A DNA stretch of 64,000 nt, taken from contig NC_051097.1 of the NCBI RefSeq assembly GCF_901709675.1, positions 11,820,039 to 11,884,038 of the forward strand, in the 5' to 3' direction. The notes beneath the pieces were generated by a model, which worked only from the letters and a program-made list of their open reading frames with translations, was not told the origin of the DNA and did not search any database. Origin of the DNA: Syngnathus acus. Its lineage: Eukaryota; Chordata; Actinopteri; Syngnathiformes; Syngnathidae. Numbering within the stretch: the first letter of the stretch is position 1; each line of letters begins with the position of its first letter. Below are positions 27,633 through 43,711 of the stretch, one piece after another. The position numbers and the translations under genes were made by a program.

Positions 27633-28631
27633 CTACTTGTCCGGGTCGGCGGGCTGCGAGTGCAGATGGGCAAAGAAATCCCTCCTCTCCAGGGCAATGT
27701 CGTGGATGATGGCATCCAGGAGCAGCCTGGCTGAGTTCCTCTTCTCCAGAGTGTTGTTGACCTCGGCCGTCAGCCACTGGAAGAAATTCACCTCGATGTC
27801 TCTCTCCACCGGGTCGTAGAAGTAGCCGTGTCTCCTGAGCGAGGCGAAGACGGCGGGGAAGAGTTTGGAGAGGAACTGCTGCGCGCAGGCTTGGGCAGCT
27901 ATCATCTCGGCCGTTTCTTTCTCTTTCATCACCGCCGCCTTCTGCTGGGCGATGCGGCACTCCTTTTCCTCGCTGCGGCGGCGCTCCTGCTCCTGCAGCC
28001 GCTGGACCTCGGCCAGCTCGGCGTTGCGCAGCTGCTCAAAGGCCCTCTGCTGGGCCCGCAAGCAGGCCAGTTCCTCCTCCTCCATCACCTCCAGCAGGGA
28101 CTGCTCGATGGTCTTGCCCACCAGGACCTCCAGCACCGGCTGCACCTCCCGGTCAAAGTCAAACAACTGGCCCTCCTCGATCTGGGTGGCCACGTCTTCG
28201 CCCGATTTGGCGGGGATGAAGAGCGGAGTGGCCGGTCTGTCCAGGAAAGGGTCCGTTTGCGAGTCGTTGTCCTTGGTCACCAAGATGTGACTCAGCTCCT
28301 CCAGGTAGGACTCGGTTTGGACGTCCACGTGTTTCCGTCCGGGCAGGTTGTCGTGAGTCTTGAACCACACGTGGTCCCTGGACCTCACAAAGTCCACCGA
28401 TCGCCTGCGGAATCCGTGCTGCTGCTGAATGTCGGCCGCGTGCGGCGGCGCCGCCGCCTTCCGACCGTGAGCGTTGCCCCTGATCACCCGCCGATCGTAC
28501 AGAATGTTGCCGTACTCGCTGTTCTCCGTAGGCGAGCCGTTCAACTTTGAGCGGCTCTCCACCGGCCTGGGCCGACTGGAGAACACGTACGTTGGGTTTT
28601 TCTCCCGCTGAGCGTGGGAAAGGGAAGCCAT
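27633..28631 (-). CDS. rsph3: RSPH3 (radial spoke head 3), intronless copy
   Basis: Ciliary/flagellar axoneme radial-spoke protein; the family also anchors protein kinase A. One uninterrupted frame of 332 aa from the ATG at 28631 (context GCCGCCATGG) to TAG at 27633. Family blocks in order: YGNILYDRRVIRGNAHG, GRKHVDVQTESYLEEL, QTDPFLDRPATPLFIPAKSG, EDVATQIEEGQLFDFDREVQ, PVLEVLVGKTIEQSLLEVME, a coiled-coil stretch rich in Glu/Arg/Gln, then GYFYDPVERDIEVNFFQWL. The C-terminus stops soon after this, so the longer acidic tail of human RSPH3 is absent. The frame stays open upstream of the ATG for over 100 bp without another ATG. The mammalian gene has several introns, so this copy looks like a retrogene, though it is intact and so probably functional (inference). 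Confidence 0.92.
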   Translation of the reverse strand: MASLSHAQREKNPTYVFSSRPRPVESRSKLNGSPTENSEYGNILYDRRVIRGNAHGRKAAAPPHAADIQQQHGFRRRSVDFVRSRDHVWFKTHDNLPGRKHVDVQTESYLEELSHILVTKDNDSQTDPFLDRPATPLFIPAKSGEDVATQIEEGQLFDFDREVQPVLEVLVGKTIEQSLLEVMEEEELACLRAQQRAFEQLRNAELAEVQRLQEQERRRSEEKECRIAQQKAAVMKEKETAEMIAAQACAQQFLSKLFPAVFASLRRHGYFYDPVERDIEVNFFQWLTAEVNNTLEKRNSARLLLDAIIHDIALERRDFFAHLHSQPADPDK

Positions 28632-29944
28632 GGCGGCAGGCGTGGCGTGGCGTGGCGTAGCGACCCACTGGCTCCACGAGCTTTGCCCCTCCGCTTGCCG
28701 GTTGAGGATTTGCCTCTTGGTCGTTGGCGCTCTTCCCAAAAAGTCACGTTAGCTCTTTTATACGACCGGCACGTCATCACTTGCATCAACCTTGTGACAT
28801 CATTTGGTCTGTCGCGCGACACCTTGTGATGTCATTTAGTCACTTGTGCCTCTTGTTTTTGAATTTTCCGCTCTCGTGCTCAACTTTGTCAGCGCCGTTG
28901 GGGCTCGTCGCGCGCGTGTCTGCGAAGAGGCCGCCGCCGTTTGCCTGTGGTCCTCCGCAGAGGCATCTTCTTTTTTTTGGCTTCTGCGCTCTGGTGAGCT
29001 CCTCTGGCCGTCAGATTCTGTTGCGCAGCATTCATTCATTTGAACGCTTCCCATTCAAGAGGTTTGACTCGGTCGAAGGCAGATCCTTGCCGCATAGTTT
29101 TGGTTTATGCAACCAGAGTCAGCTGACCCTTTTAGATGAGGGCTAAAGCTAGCGAAGCTGGCGTTTGAATCATTTCGGTACTCGTGTTATTTTCCTGTCT
29201 TCATTTGTCGCGGTTTTCAGTGTTGCCACTCTTCAGTAATGTCCTTTTTGTCACGCCTGTCCAACGCAGGCCCAAGGGTGCGAGCGGCAATTGAATGAAC
29301 AAAGACATCAACAATTGCTTGGCTTTATCATGAGGAAAAATCCAAATTGACTTAACTCAAACGTACTGAAACAATCATGGAACTCCATGGCAAGATTTCA
29401 CTTAACAGCAACGTTGGCAGGGTAAGCACATTTGGAAACCTAGGAGCATCTTTCTTTCTTTCTGTCTTTCGCACGCTAACGGGGATGACGAGAACCAACA
29501 ACCATAATGCCGCTATCCTTTGTTGGGTGGTTCTTTGCCGTCGACGCTTAAACGCTTCCGGAAACGAATTGCTTCGGGAGCGACCAGCCACCAATGTTTT
29601 TTTGGACCAAATGAACCGCTGGGTGTTTACAGGCGCACAATTTATTCGTCTTTGGCGCCATTACAGAGGGGGTACCCGTCCAGCCGTGGACCTGAGCTGG
29701 CTACCGAGGATGCCGGCAAGCTTGAAGTCTCAGGCCAAAGCGGGCACTAGTAGCGTCGGCAATTTTCTCACACCATAGAAAACTTTGGAATGGAACCGTA
29801 GCAGAACAAACAAACAAAAAGAATTGGACTTTAATTGTCACGTGGCGTTGCGTATACGCCTTCTTGCGGCGGGAGCCATCCTCAGCAGGGTTTTTTTTTG
29901 GGGGGGGGGGGGTCTGGCTCTTGTCAGTGTGCGCCGGCGGCGGC
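28632..29944. other. Intergenic region between rsph3 and actr1b
   Basis: No gene supported. It contains the rsph3 5' flank and the start of actr1b 3' sequence. A G-run lies at about 29892-29912. No poly-T tract was seen beyond the rsph3 3' end that would mark a recent retroposition tail. Confidence 0.5.
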
Positions 29945-32840
<2,896 letters not shown>

Positions 32841-34204
32841 GACGGGCGAGAATGTTGAAGCGCGCGGCTGTCGGCGTCCACTTTCGGTGCTCAATGACGA
32901 CCAAGGCGTGAGGAGGAAAAAAAGACGATCGACAGACCGCCCGCCCTCGCGCCCGTTCCTTCGTCGGTTCGTTCGTTGGTTGGTTGGTTGGTTGGCTGGT
33001 TCGTTCGCTGAGCCACTGAGCAGCGCGACCGCGACCGACGCTCCTCTCCTTCCACGTCCCGCCCTCCAGCGCCGCCATACGTCGCCCTGACGGGCTCTCA
33101 GCCGCCCTCACCAATCACATCCATCGAAGCACTGGATGGCACACGAAAGGCTGAACCAATTGCAATTCAGATCACTTTACGACCGCCACTGAATCTAGTC
33201 CGTCCACTCCACTCGGTCGTAGCTAGTTGCTAGCTAGCTAGCTGTGGACGGACGGACGGACGGAAAATGACATCGTACACTTTGCAGGCGTCTGTTCTTT
33301 CCACCAGGCCTCATCGAGGTGCAGTCTAGGTTTATACGTGAAGGCATTGTTCAGTGAACAATAACCGTGCAGGATTCCAAAAACAACAGCAAAATTCGAC
33401 CATCTTGTCTCAAATATCATAGGAAAACCTTTGGCATAGAAGAAACACTGTATGGATTTACACTCCTGGGCAAAAATTGGGTAAAAAAAAAAAATATATA
33501 TATATATATAAATAATTATATGCCTCTGTTTGAAAAAAGGTGAAAGTAGATGCAATACGACTGGTTAGTCTTGATGCGGCTTCTGCAGAAAAAAAAATTC
33601 CTTTTTATTTCTTTGAGTTGTATTTGTTTAATAAAACTCATGTGACGCACGGATTTCGATGAAGTTGTATTGTAATATATACAGCTTGGACATTGGCGTA
33701 AAGTCAGATTCCAGTTACAATCTGAAGAGGAGGACTGATTTTTCGTTGCTATCTTTAAAAAGAAGAAACAACAGGCTGCATTCCACTGACTCCTGTAAAA
33801 CGTTCTCTGAGGTGTTATCAACTCCGAGAAATGAGAATTTTAACTTGTTTGGAGGACTAAACCTGGCAAAATCAAAAAGATCTAAAAGTATAAATATACA
33901 ACAGACACTGAGACACACAAATCTTTCCCCCTAATTTGGATTGGATTTCAGTGGAGCCGGCCGGCCGGCGTGACGTGACGTGACGTGACGTATTTGATCG
34001 AGCTTGAAATGAGCGGAGCGGAACGTTCGGTTTGGTGTTGCAGTTTCCCACACGGGCCCTTTGTGTTGCCGACCGCCCCGGTTTCCTCTCCGGTCTTCCT
34101 CTGGCTCATCTGAATCCATTCTCGTCTTCTCCCGCTTGGCTGTCGTTGTCTTGGTCTTGGTCTTGGTCGTCTCTTGGAGTGGGGCTCCGACATTTTCGGC
34201 TTTG
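32841..34204. promoter_or_regulatory. Divergent actr1b/wdr36 intergenic region
   Basis: About 1.36 kb between divergent start codons. GC-rich near actr1b, with GGTT, GGAC and CTAG short repeats, AT-rich in the middle (33480-33930, with a TA run at about 33493-33510), and a (TGACG)n run at about 33971-33991 near wdr36. No extra gene supported. Confidence 0.5.
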
Positions 34205-35317
34205 ATGGCGGGAGGAGGCGGAAGTAGTTTGTTCAGCGGATTCCGGCTTTTGGGGCTTTACTGCAACCACGTGCCGCACGTGCTCCGCTACCATCGCAAA
34301 CATCGGGAGTTCTATCTGGTGACTTCAGTCGGCAAATGTTTGCACACGTACAACGTAAGAACAAGAGTCGCTACGGCCTTTTTTCACTGCCGTACTTGGA
34401 CTTTGTGTGTGGTTCTGTTCTGACTTGTGCTTTTGTTTACGCTGCAGGTCAATCGTTTGGGCATCGTGGCCATCAGTGAGTATTGTTCTGGTTGAGGAAC
34501 AAAGTGAGGGCCGCGATTGGCTGACGTTGTGTGATGCTGTCGCCTAGGTAACAGCCTCCAGGATGACATCACGTGCTTGGCGGCAGACAGGATGTTGACT
34601 TTCGCCGCCGCCGGCTCGCTGGTGCTGGCCTTCGCTAAGAACAAAGAGGTTGGGCGACTCACTCGACGGTCCTCGAGGGAGTGTTGGGCAGGGACTGGAG
34701 TGTTCTCTGCGCGCAGGTGGTGATGCGTTACCGTGGACACAAACAGGAAGTGCGCCTGCTGCTTCCTTTCGGCGACCAGCTGATCTCGGTCGATGGCGGC
34801 GGGCTCCTCGTTGTCTGGGACGTTCAAAGCGGCGGTGAGTGAGGGCGTGCGTGTGTGTGTCTGTCTATGCGCGTGCGTGTAAGTGTATATGTGTGAGGTT
34901 CTCCATGTTTGCGTGCACGCCTGCTTGCCGTTGCATTGCCACAACGCGTCGTGCTCTTCCTATGGGCAGAAGTGTACACGCAGCTGCACTTTGAGCCCGT
35001 CGCCTTCGAGGTGTCGGCCTTGATGCACCCCAGCACCTACCTGAACAAAGTCCTGCTGGGGAGCTGCCAGGGCCCGTTGCAGCTGTGGAACCTCAAGAGC
35101 GGGTGAGCGCCAAGTCGAGTGGAGCGCAAGCCAAGAAAAAATGTCGCCGTCCTCACGCTAACGTTGCGATTTTTACCTTTGTGTGTGTGGTGCGCCCTTC
35201 AGCAAGTTGCTGTACACGTTTGCCGGCTGGTCGGCCGGCGTCACTGTGCTGCAGCAGGTGAGTGGCGCGCAGCTCCCTCTGGGTTGGCTCTCAAATCTTT
35301 GTGCATGTGGCTAAATC

Positions 35318-35349
<32 letters not shown>

Positions 35350-38300
35350 CTGCGTGTGCTTGTGAGTGCGTGCGTGCGCGCTTTAATTCGTGGAGGAAAA
35401 TGTGTTTGTATGTAGCTGATCTATGTCCATTTTTGGCGTGTACACGTTTGCTTCTACGCCAGCAGGCCTGTTGCCGGAACTGTGTCACTGGGTTCCTTCC
35501 AGACCCATCATGGAAAATAATCTTGAAAAATTGTTTTCGCCCCTCTAAAATTTCCAAGCAAAAACTTAAGGCTAGCATTTAAATCATTGCGACTTTGGGA
35601 CTTTCAACGCCCCAAAAAAGCCAAACCGAGACAAGCTGCGTGGGTTTTTGCACTCCTTCCAAACCTTCAAACTTTGTCTGGCTACAAACAGAGCACAGGG
35701 CTGCTTCTTGTGGAACTGCAACACCATTCAGCCTTAAAGAAAATGGCCACATTTTGTGTGGTGGGGGGTCCATTTTTGCCAATACTGACGAGAAGCGCGA
35801 ATGACCTCCACAGAGCCCGGCGGTGGACGTGGTGGCTGTCGGCACGGCGACGGGCCGCATCGTCATTCACAACATCCGACTGGACGAGACGCTGATGGCC
35901 TTCACGCAGGACTGGGGCCCTATCACGTCGCTGGCTTTTCGAACAGGTGAGCGACCGAGCGTGTGTGTGTGTGTGTTTGCTTGCGTGTGTCTGATCTGAC
36001 GTCTGATCCGACGTCTGATTCACCCGCCCACAGACGGGCCGCCCACGCTGGCGGCGGGAAGCCCTCAAGGTCACCTGGCCTTGTGGGACCTGGAGCGACA
36101 GCAGCTTGCGGCTCAGCTGAGACACGCCCACAAGACGGCGGTGAACGCCAGCTTCCTGCAGGGCGAGCCGCTTCTCATCACCACCGCCGCCGACAACGCC
36201 ATCAAGGTCGGCGCCGGCGCCGCGGCGGTTCCTCCGACCGCCTCACGCCTTTTTCTTTGCTTCTTCATCAGGTCTGGATCCTGGACCAGGAAGGGGGAGG
36301 AGCCAGGTTGCTGAGGAATCGCCAGGGTCACAGCGCCCCGCCCACCGTCATCCGTCATTACGATGGGAAAAACATCCTCAGCGCAGGTAAGGAGCTTGAC
36401 GAAGGACAGTGGCCTATTTACATTCCCGGTCACAAGAAAATGTCTCCCCCCTGCAGGTCAAGACGGGACACTGCAGTCTTTCTCTACCGTCCACGAGCGA
36501 CTCAATAAGAACCTCGGACACGGTCTGACTCCACCCACTTGCACCACCTGATCCATTCTTAAAGTGTGTGTGCGTGCGTGCGTGCGTGTGAGAGCGTGAG
36601 CTTCTGATGAGTTGTTTGTGTTGTCTTGCTTATGTGTGTTGTTGTTGTTGTCATCTGTGCTCGTTTAGGCTCGCTCAATAAGAAGAAAGAGCAGAAGAAG
36701 AAGAAGGGCTTGTCGTACGAAGAGCTGCGGCTGCCCGCTGTCACCGCCTTCTCCTGCGGTTGGCGCACACGCACACATGTGATCTCGGGGTCAAGATGGC
36801 CAACGTGACGTCCGCGTTTATCGACAGCGGCGGCTCGCCGGTCAGACTGGGACGGCATCGTGGCGTGTCACCGTGGTCGCCTGGCGACCACCACCTGGAG
36901 CTACCAGCGCTGCACCATGGGGGAGCACCACCTCAGGCCGCCGCCGCCGGGGTGCGGCAGCGGTGCCGTCGCCACGGTAATTGCGGCGCTCTCGCCTTGC
37001 CGCCGGCCTTCGCGCGTTGACGCCGCCGCCGCCACCGCCTGTCTGCTTTCCCAGGCCGTCGACATCACTTCCTGCGGGAACTTTGCGCTCGTGGGGTCTT
37101 CGTGCGGCCGCGTCGATGTTTACAACCTGCAGTCCGGACGTCACCGCGGTTGCTATGGAGACGAGCAGAAAGGTGAGTCCGCCGCCCCTCTGCGCGCATC
37201 TCCCTCTCGTTGACGCCGCCCCTTTCCGAAAGCTCACGGCGGCGCAGTGCGGGGCGTGGCCACCGACACGCTCAATCAGCAGACTGTCACCGCCGCGGCC
37301 GATGGGCTCCTCAAGTTCTGGCGCTTCAAGACCCGCCGACTGGAAGACCAAATCCAGCTAAATACGGCGCCCGCGTGCATGAAGCTCCACAGGGAGAGGT
37401 AGCTAGCCAGCCGCCTTGCATCTGGCGCATGGAATGGAAAAGGGCCTCGTGCGCAGACCCAAATGTCGCTTGCGCGTGAGCACATTTGTTTTGCCGCCAC
37501 GTTGTTCCCGAGGGCCGCTTCCTCCTCGAGCCGCGTTTGTGTCGTGCGTACTTGCTTGCGTGCGTGCTCCGTTCAGACGGCTGGCCGGCCAATCGTGTCG
37601 CGTGTTGGCTCACCGGCGTCGGGTTCTGTCTCCTTGCCAGCGGTATGCTCGCGGTGGCTCTGGATGACTTCACGCTGCTGGCGGTTGACGTGGAAACCAG
37701 GCGAGCCGTCCGCAAGTTTGCGGGTCACCTCGGCAGCACCAACGACATGGTGAGTGAGACGGCCCGAGCCGTAAGCGTCCTTTAGGTTTTTCCAGGGCGG
37801 CCCAAGTTGCTGAAGGGCCTCGCCTTTGTCAGAGTTTCAGCCCGGACGGCCGCTGGTTGATCACCGTCGGGATGGACTGCGCCGTTCGCACATGGGACCT
37901 CCCGTCCGGCAGGTGAGAATCCCGCTCGTCTCCAACAAGTGCGTCGAATCAAAGTCTGCATTCCCCCCAGTCTGGTGGACTGCTTCCTGGTTCCCGTGGC
38001 GCCGGTGGGCGTGTCCATGTCCCCTACCGGAGACTTCCTGGCGACTTCGCACGTGGACAGCCTGGGCGTGTGCTTGTGGTCAGCCGTCAAACATTGGCTT
38101 CCTCTTCACGCAAATGAGAGCGGCCAATCACCACGCGCCTCTTCTCCTCCTCAGGACCAATAAGAGCCTGCGTGGGCCCGTGGGGCTCCGCCCGCTGCCG
38201 CCCGACTACCGGCCAGAGACGGAGACTCTGCCGGGGGCGCCGGAGGCCGAGCGGGAGGTGACATCGGAGGAGGAGGGACCCGACGAGGCGTACGCCTCGG

Positions 38301-39314
38301 CCGAGCGGTTGGGGGCGGAGCTCGTGACGCTGTCGCAGCTGCCGGAGTCCAGATGGAAACATCTGCTGTGCCTGGACACTATCAAGGTGCACGCATCATT
38401 GCGAGCGACCATTGCGGCGCGGCTCCCGTCACGCACGACACCGCCGTGACGACGATGTGACGACTGGGTGTTTTCAGAGAAGGAACAAAGCGGCGACGCC
38501 TCCCGTGTCGGGGCCGTCGGCGCCCTTCTTCCTGCCCACCGTGCCGGGCTTGACGCCGCGCTTCTCCCAACCGCAGCAGGAAAGGCAGGTTGGTGGCGGG
38601 CGGGCGGGCGGGCGCACAATTTTGTCCCGACACATTTTCGCATTGATCATCTGGTGTGTTTGTGTTAGTCAAAGGTGTCGAGCTGCAGTCTGCCCTCTCG
38701 GGGCTCAAAGTTCAGTTGCGCTCTGGAGGCGGGTCTCGGCGCGGGGTCGTGTAAGTGCGTCGACACGAAATCGGATCGGGTGCGTCACGATTCCATCACG
38801 GAGTCGCCTTGCCTCCTTTTTTATCTTATCCAGTCACCGTCCCCGCGGCGCTGTTGAAGACTTTCGGTCCGTCTGCCGTGTCGGTCGAGCTCGCCGGGCT
38901 GTCACCTGAAGGGGGCGGAGCCAGCGGCGGCCTCTTTTTGGCCTTCATTGGCATGATCGAGAGCATGCTGGCCAGTGGGCGGGACTTTGATCTGGCGCAC
39001 GCCTACCTGTCGCTCTTTCTCAAGGTAAACTGCGTTAGGAATGGTTTCGATATATAAGTTGTTCGCTCGTTGATTATGCGCAGGACTCAGATCGGCGACT
39101 CGGCTAGAAAGGACTAGTCGGTCGAATGGGAGATTTTTTTCTGCAACCGTGTTTTCATTGACAGCTGCACCTCCGCTCGGTGGCCCAGGATGCCGTTGCC
39201 ATGGAAGCGTTGGTCCGCCTCTCCTCGCGGCTGGAGGCGGGGTGGGCGGAGCTCCGCGCATCCTTCAATCAGTCGCTTTGTTTGTTGACGTACGCCAAGA
39301 GCGCACTTTTGTGA
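34205..39314 (+). CDS. wdr36: WDR36 (UTP21), small-subunit processome WD-repeat protein
   Basis: Nucleolar protein of the U3 snoRNP/UTP-B subcomplex used in 18S rRNA processing. Twenty-one exons keep phase and give 885 aa: 34205-34354, 34448-34475, 34548-34648, 34717-34834, 34970-35102, 35203-35257, 35814-35946, 36034-36206, 36272-36386, 36457-36522, 36669-36758, 36828-36976, 37055-37172, 37233-37398, 37641-37749, 37833-37912, 37971-38078, 38155-38386, 38478-38588, 38669-38750, 38834-39024, plus terminal exon 39165-39314. Blocks seen: ALMHPSTYLNKVLLGSCQG, PAVDVVAVGTATGRIVIHN, QDWGPITSLAFRTDG, SAGQDGTLQSFSTVHERLNK, SDWDGIVACHRG, VDITSCGNFALVG, SPDGRWLITVGMDCAVRTWD, SMSPTGDFLATSHVDSLGV, and the Utp21 C-terminal domain (LPESRWKHLLCLDTIK, APFFLPTVPGLTPRF, SGRDFDLAHAYLSLFLK). 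Two WD40 propellers are expected. AATAAA at 39362-39367 ends the gene. Confidence 0.95.
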
Positions 39315-39361
39315 AGATACGCCTTCAGGCTTTGTGCATGTCAATGTGCTGCTTTGTTAGC

Positions 39362-39367
39362 AATAAA
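39362..39367 (+). terminator. wdr36: wdr36 polyadenylation signal
   Basis: Canonical AATAAA 48 bp after the wdr36 stop codon. Confidence 0.8.
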
Positions 39368-39633
39368 GCAAAAATGGTTCTTTTGACGTCAATGTGTTTT
39401 TAGGACTATTGTTGTTGAACTTAGCCAAGAGCAGGAAAAAGCGGCCCTGCATTAACGGAGTGTTTGTTTGCAATCGATTATGTCAGGCAATGACTCATCT
39501 GACCCAGTTGCCAGTATGGCAAGAGAAGCATGAAGTCAAGGTTTCCATTTCTTCCCTCAATCCCATTTGACGTCACCTTGCGTGCAACGGACATAACTCC
39601 CGCCTCGTCGAACGTCACTTCCGTACACACAAG

Positions 39634-41282
39634 ATGGCGGCGTCCTCGTGGACGGCGCGCGGCCGGACGATTTGCAGGTAATTGGTTTTTGGGCTCTTCT
39701 CCATGCTTTGAAAAGCTTGCAAGAGGCAGCAGTGCGATCGAACATGATTGACAGACGACGCACCGAATGGCGACAACTTTCACTCTGTCATTGTCGAAGA
39801 CGTCGTTTAGATTTGCGCCTGTCATTGTCACGTGAGCGGGTCCCCTGTATGCAGTCATCGCTGGCCATATGATGTGCAATATGATGTGATAGCATTGATC
39901 ACAATTTGTACCGCTGAACGAAACGAGTGAGGGTGAAGTTTAGAAGGATCGTGGACGAAGGCTCATCCGGCTGTATACATTTGTTGCGACGTCCAAAGCT
40001 GATGTGGTGTACATTCGACTTGTGAGCTAGCTTCAAGATCACGTTCACAAGTAGCACTGCATCATGGCTATGGGCAACTTTTCCGTCTCGCAACACACTG
40101 GAGTTGCCTCCCCATGGCCTGGCTACATGTAGTCGTCAGTCCTTGCTTTATTTCCATCCATTTCCCTCAGCAGTTCGCTAACAGAATTGAACAATATTAC
40201 AAGCAATTGTTCAAGCTAGTTCAAAACACACACACACACAGCAGGCACCAAACACAAGTTGCACAAGATGGACCCAACGCACAAATCACGCAGTTTGAGA
40301 ATCCCATGGACTGATGCAATCGATCAATGGCCCTCGAATGGGGTGTCGCGACGCTAACGCTAAAAGGTGTATGTTTCAGATGTAGTCCTGTGAGCTGCAG
40401 CCAGCGACGCTTCTTCAACTCTGGTAAGTTGAAGGAATCCGAGGCGGGGAAGACTGAGGGCGGGCCAATCATCTGTCTCCTTTCTGTCAGGTCGCGGCTT
40501 CCTGTTGCGTTACCGGCCCCTCCCCGTCCTGGTGGCGACTGGCAGTGCTTACTACGGTTACCAGCAATACAAAAGGCCGGACCGAGCGGCTGGAGCCCCG
40601 CCTGCGCTGGCCACGCCCACTCAGGTGAGAAATTGCTGTTTGCCTCAGAAGGAGGCGGGCGGGGAAGTGGCCCCACGAGTATTTGAAAAGCCCAGTGAAC
40701 GCTCGCTGGGCTCGAGTGGCCGAGGACCCGCACGGTGAACCTGGCTCTGCCTTCCTCCTGGCTGGCGTCGCTGGCAGATTGCCTTCCCCTGCTACTTTGT
40801 GCCTAAAATGTGCGGGCCTCTCGCTCACTTTACCTGCTGTGACCAGGCGTGCGTCCTGTCCCGCAGGTGGCCCTCTATCGCTCCTTCCCCACCCGCCTTC
40901 TGTCTCGAGCGTGGGGTCGCGTCAACGGGGTGGAGCTCCCGACGTGGCTCCGCAAACCCGTCTACTCGCTCTACATCTGGACCTTTGGAGTCAACATGCA
41001 GGTCAGAAGACGCAGCCAGCCGCAAATACCTCCTTGTCACTTTGAGTTGATGCCGCGGACGCTCGCACGTGCCGGGAAGCTGCGGAGCGTACGTGCGTGC
41101 CTTAGCCGTCTCATTTGCAGCCTTAGTGCGGACCCTGGTGTCGTCCAATAGGAAGCGGCGGTCGAGGACCTGCGCCACTACCGCAATCTGGGAGAGTTCT
41201 TCCGGCGCCGTCTGAAGGCGTCGGCGCGGCCGCTTTGCTCCGCCTCCTGCCTGGTGAGACTTCCTTCCGCTACGAGCTCCTC

Positions 41283-41325
<43 letters not shown>

Positions 41326-42535
41326 GGCGCAATTCAAAAGAACGAACCGAGATGGAAATGATCCGATTTTTTTTTGACCGTTGACGCGTGATTGGTGTCA
41401 GGTGTCTCCGGCGGACGGCAGGATCGTTCACTTGGGTCGCGTGTCCAGTTCGGAGGTGGAGCAAGTGAAGGGCGTCACGTACAGTCTGGAAGACTTCTTG
41501 GGGCCGCAAGATGGCCGAGACAAAGGTGAGCCGGGCGACGTCTGCGTCGGATACCCTCGAAACGGATAGCCGCGGCCGCCGCCGACTCCCCGAGATCCTT
41601 TTGGCTGTGCCTCGAGTGAGTCGCTCTCAAGCCGTAGTAACTCGAGTGACTCCAGTAGTGACTCTTGTTAGCGAGGCTGAAAGTGTGATGGAAGGCACGT
41701 GTGTGTGTGTGTGTGTGTAAGTGACCGCCTCGAAATGACCCCCGTTGCCATTCTTTTCTTTCCCAGTGACTGCGGCTCTCTCAGCCAGCCTGAGCACGCG
41801 CGCAGAGGCGGCGTCCTTCCGGGACGGCCTCCTGACCAGTCCCGACAACGACCTGTTCCACGTTGTGGTGTACCTGGCCCCCGGCGACTATCATTGCTTC
41901 CACTCGCCAGCTGACTGGACGGTGGCGCTCAGGCGACACTTCACAGGTCACTTCCTGCTCCCTCCCGCTTTGCGTGTGTCAGTGAAGGTTGCAAAGTTTG
42001 TCAGGCATGGAGTGTGACGTATGCGGCATGAATGGAGTGAACTTGTGCGCTCAGGTTCGCTGCTGTCGGTGAGTCCGGGCGTGGCGGGCCGCGTGAAGGC
42101 GCTGTTCTGCCTCAACGAGCGCGTGGCTCTGAGCGGCCGATGGCGCCACGGCTTCTTCTCCTTCACGGCCGTGGGCGCCACCAACGTGGGCTCCATCCGC
42201 ATCTACTTTGACCGAGTCGGTGGTCGCCCAAGGCACATATGGAAGCCGCCGGCTAGGAAACTGCGCGGCTAAGGCGTGGCACGCCGTGTCCTGTTTTGTG
42301 GCGCTTTCAGGAGCTGCGGACAAACGCGCCCGGCGACATCAAAGGCCATTTCCACGACCTGCGTTACGGGGAGGAGCCGGCCAAAGGGGGCGTGGCCCTG
42401 CAGCGGGGGGAGGCGGTGGGCGAGTTCAACTTGGGCTCCACCGTGGTGGTCCTCTTCGAAGCCCCGAAAGCTTTTACCTTCAGCGTCAAGCCGGGACAAA
42501 GCGTCAGGGTGGGCGAGGGCCTGGGCAGCCTTTGA
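39634..42535 (+). CDS. pisd: PISD (phosphatidylserine decarboxylase), mitochondrial
   Basis: Pyruvoyl enzyme of the mitochondrial inner membrane that converts phosphatidylserine to phosphatidylethanolamine. Nine exons keep phase and give 382 aa: 39634-39677, 40380-40423, 40491-40624, 40867-41001, 41152-41253, 41402-41525, 41767-41946, 42055-42215, 42311-42535. The N-terminus is Arg/Ser-rich without acids ([18 protein letters not shown]), fitting a mitochondrial presequence, followed by a hydrophobic stretch ([17 protein letters not shown]). Key motifs: SPADGRIVH (Asp of the charge-relay system), [11 protein letters not shown] (His), [13 protein letters not shown] and EFNLGST, the LGST self-cleavage site whose Ser becomes the pyruvoyl group. 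The last exon ends GEGLGSL, the usual PISD C-terminus. A (CTG)n run sits in the intron at about 41286-41325. The start lies 320 bp after the wdr36 stop, in the same direction. Confidence 0.96.
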
Positions 42536-43116
42536 TCGGCCAACCGGCTGGCTTCAACGTCACAACTTTGGCCGGTAAATATCAAGGCGTGAGGTCCCCT
42601 AGTGCCTTGCGGTTGCTCTGTTGTCGGAATTGATGGCGTCCGTCCGAGTCCTTGTTTGGATTATTTTTGGAAGTTAAGAAAGCCTTGTGATTTAAGGCCT
42701 GCCCTTAAAAGACTTTTTTTTCCAATTATCAGCTGCGGTGTGGTTGACGTGTACGGGCCACCCTGGGCATCTTGCTTGCATTTCTTGCCACAGACAAAGC
42801 GCAAGTGCATGAGTGCCGGAATGCACGCCCTGCTTGTTTGCAATTAAAAAAACATTCGATTGCATGATGGATTATACTGAATGTTGGTTATTAGTGGATT
42901 TGCGCTTTTGGCAGAAACCGCCGCCGCCGCTGCCGTCGTAATAGGTCACTTGTCGCGGTGGGCCATGGTTTCCACACCTCTCATTCAATTGATTTCTTTG
43001 AAATCGGAAGTCCGGCCGTTCGCTGTCAATGTGAAAGCCGATCGGGGCTTGGAATTCAAGTCAAGTTAGCGTACGATAAGAACGGTCTCAATGATGGTCT
43101 GACCCCGCCCCTTGTT
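42536..43116. other. pisd / RING gene convergent region
   Basis: 3' flank of two convergent genes. No gene seen and no canonical AATAAA recognised with certainty; AATTAAA lies at about 42841-42847. Confidence 0.5.

Positions 43117-43711
<595 letters not shown>

Noticed and set aside
33931-34193. Arg/Pro-rich minus-strand frame divergent to wdr36
   Set aside because: Low complexity, no splice support and no family match. It lies in the promoter region.
41283-41337. Poly-Ala or poly-Ser frame
   Set aside because: CTG microsatellite inside a pisd intron.
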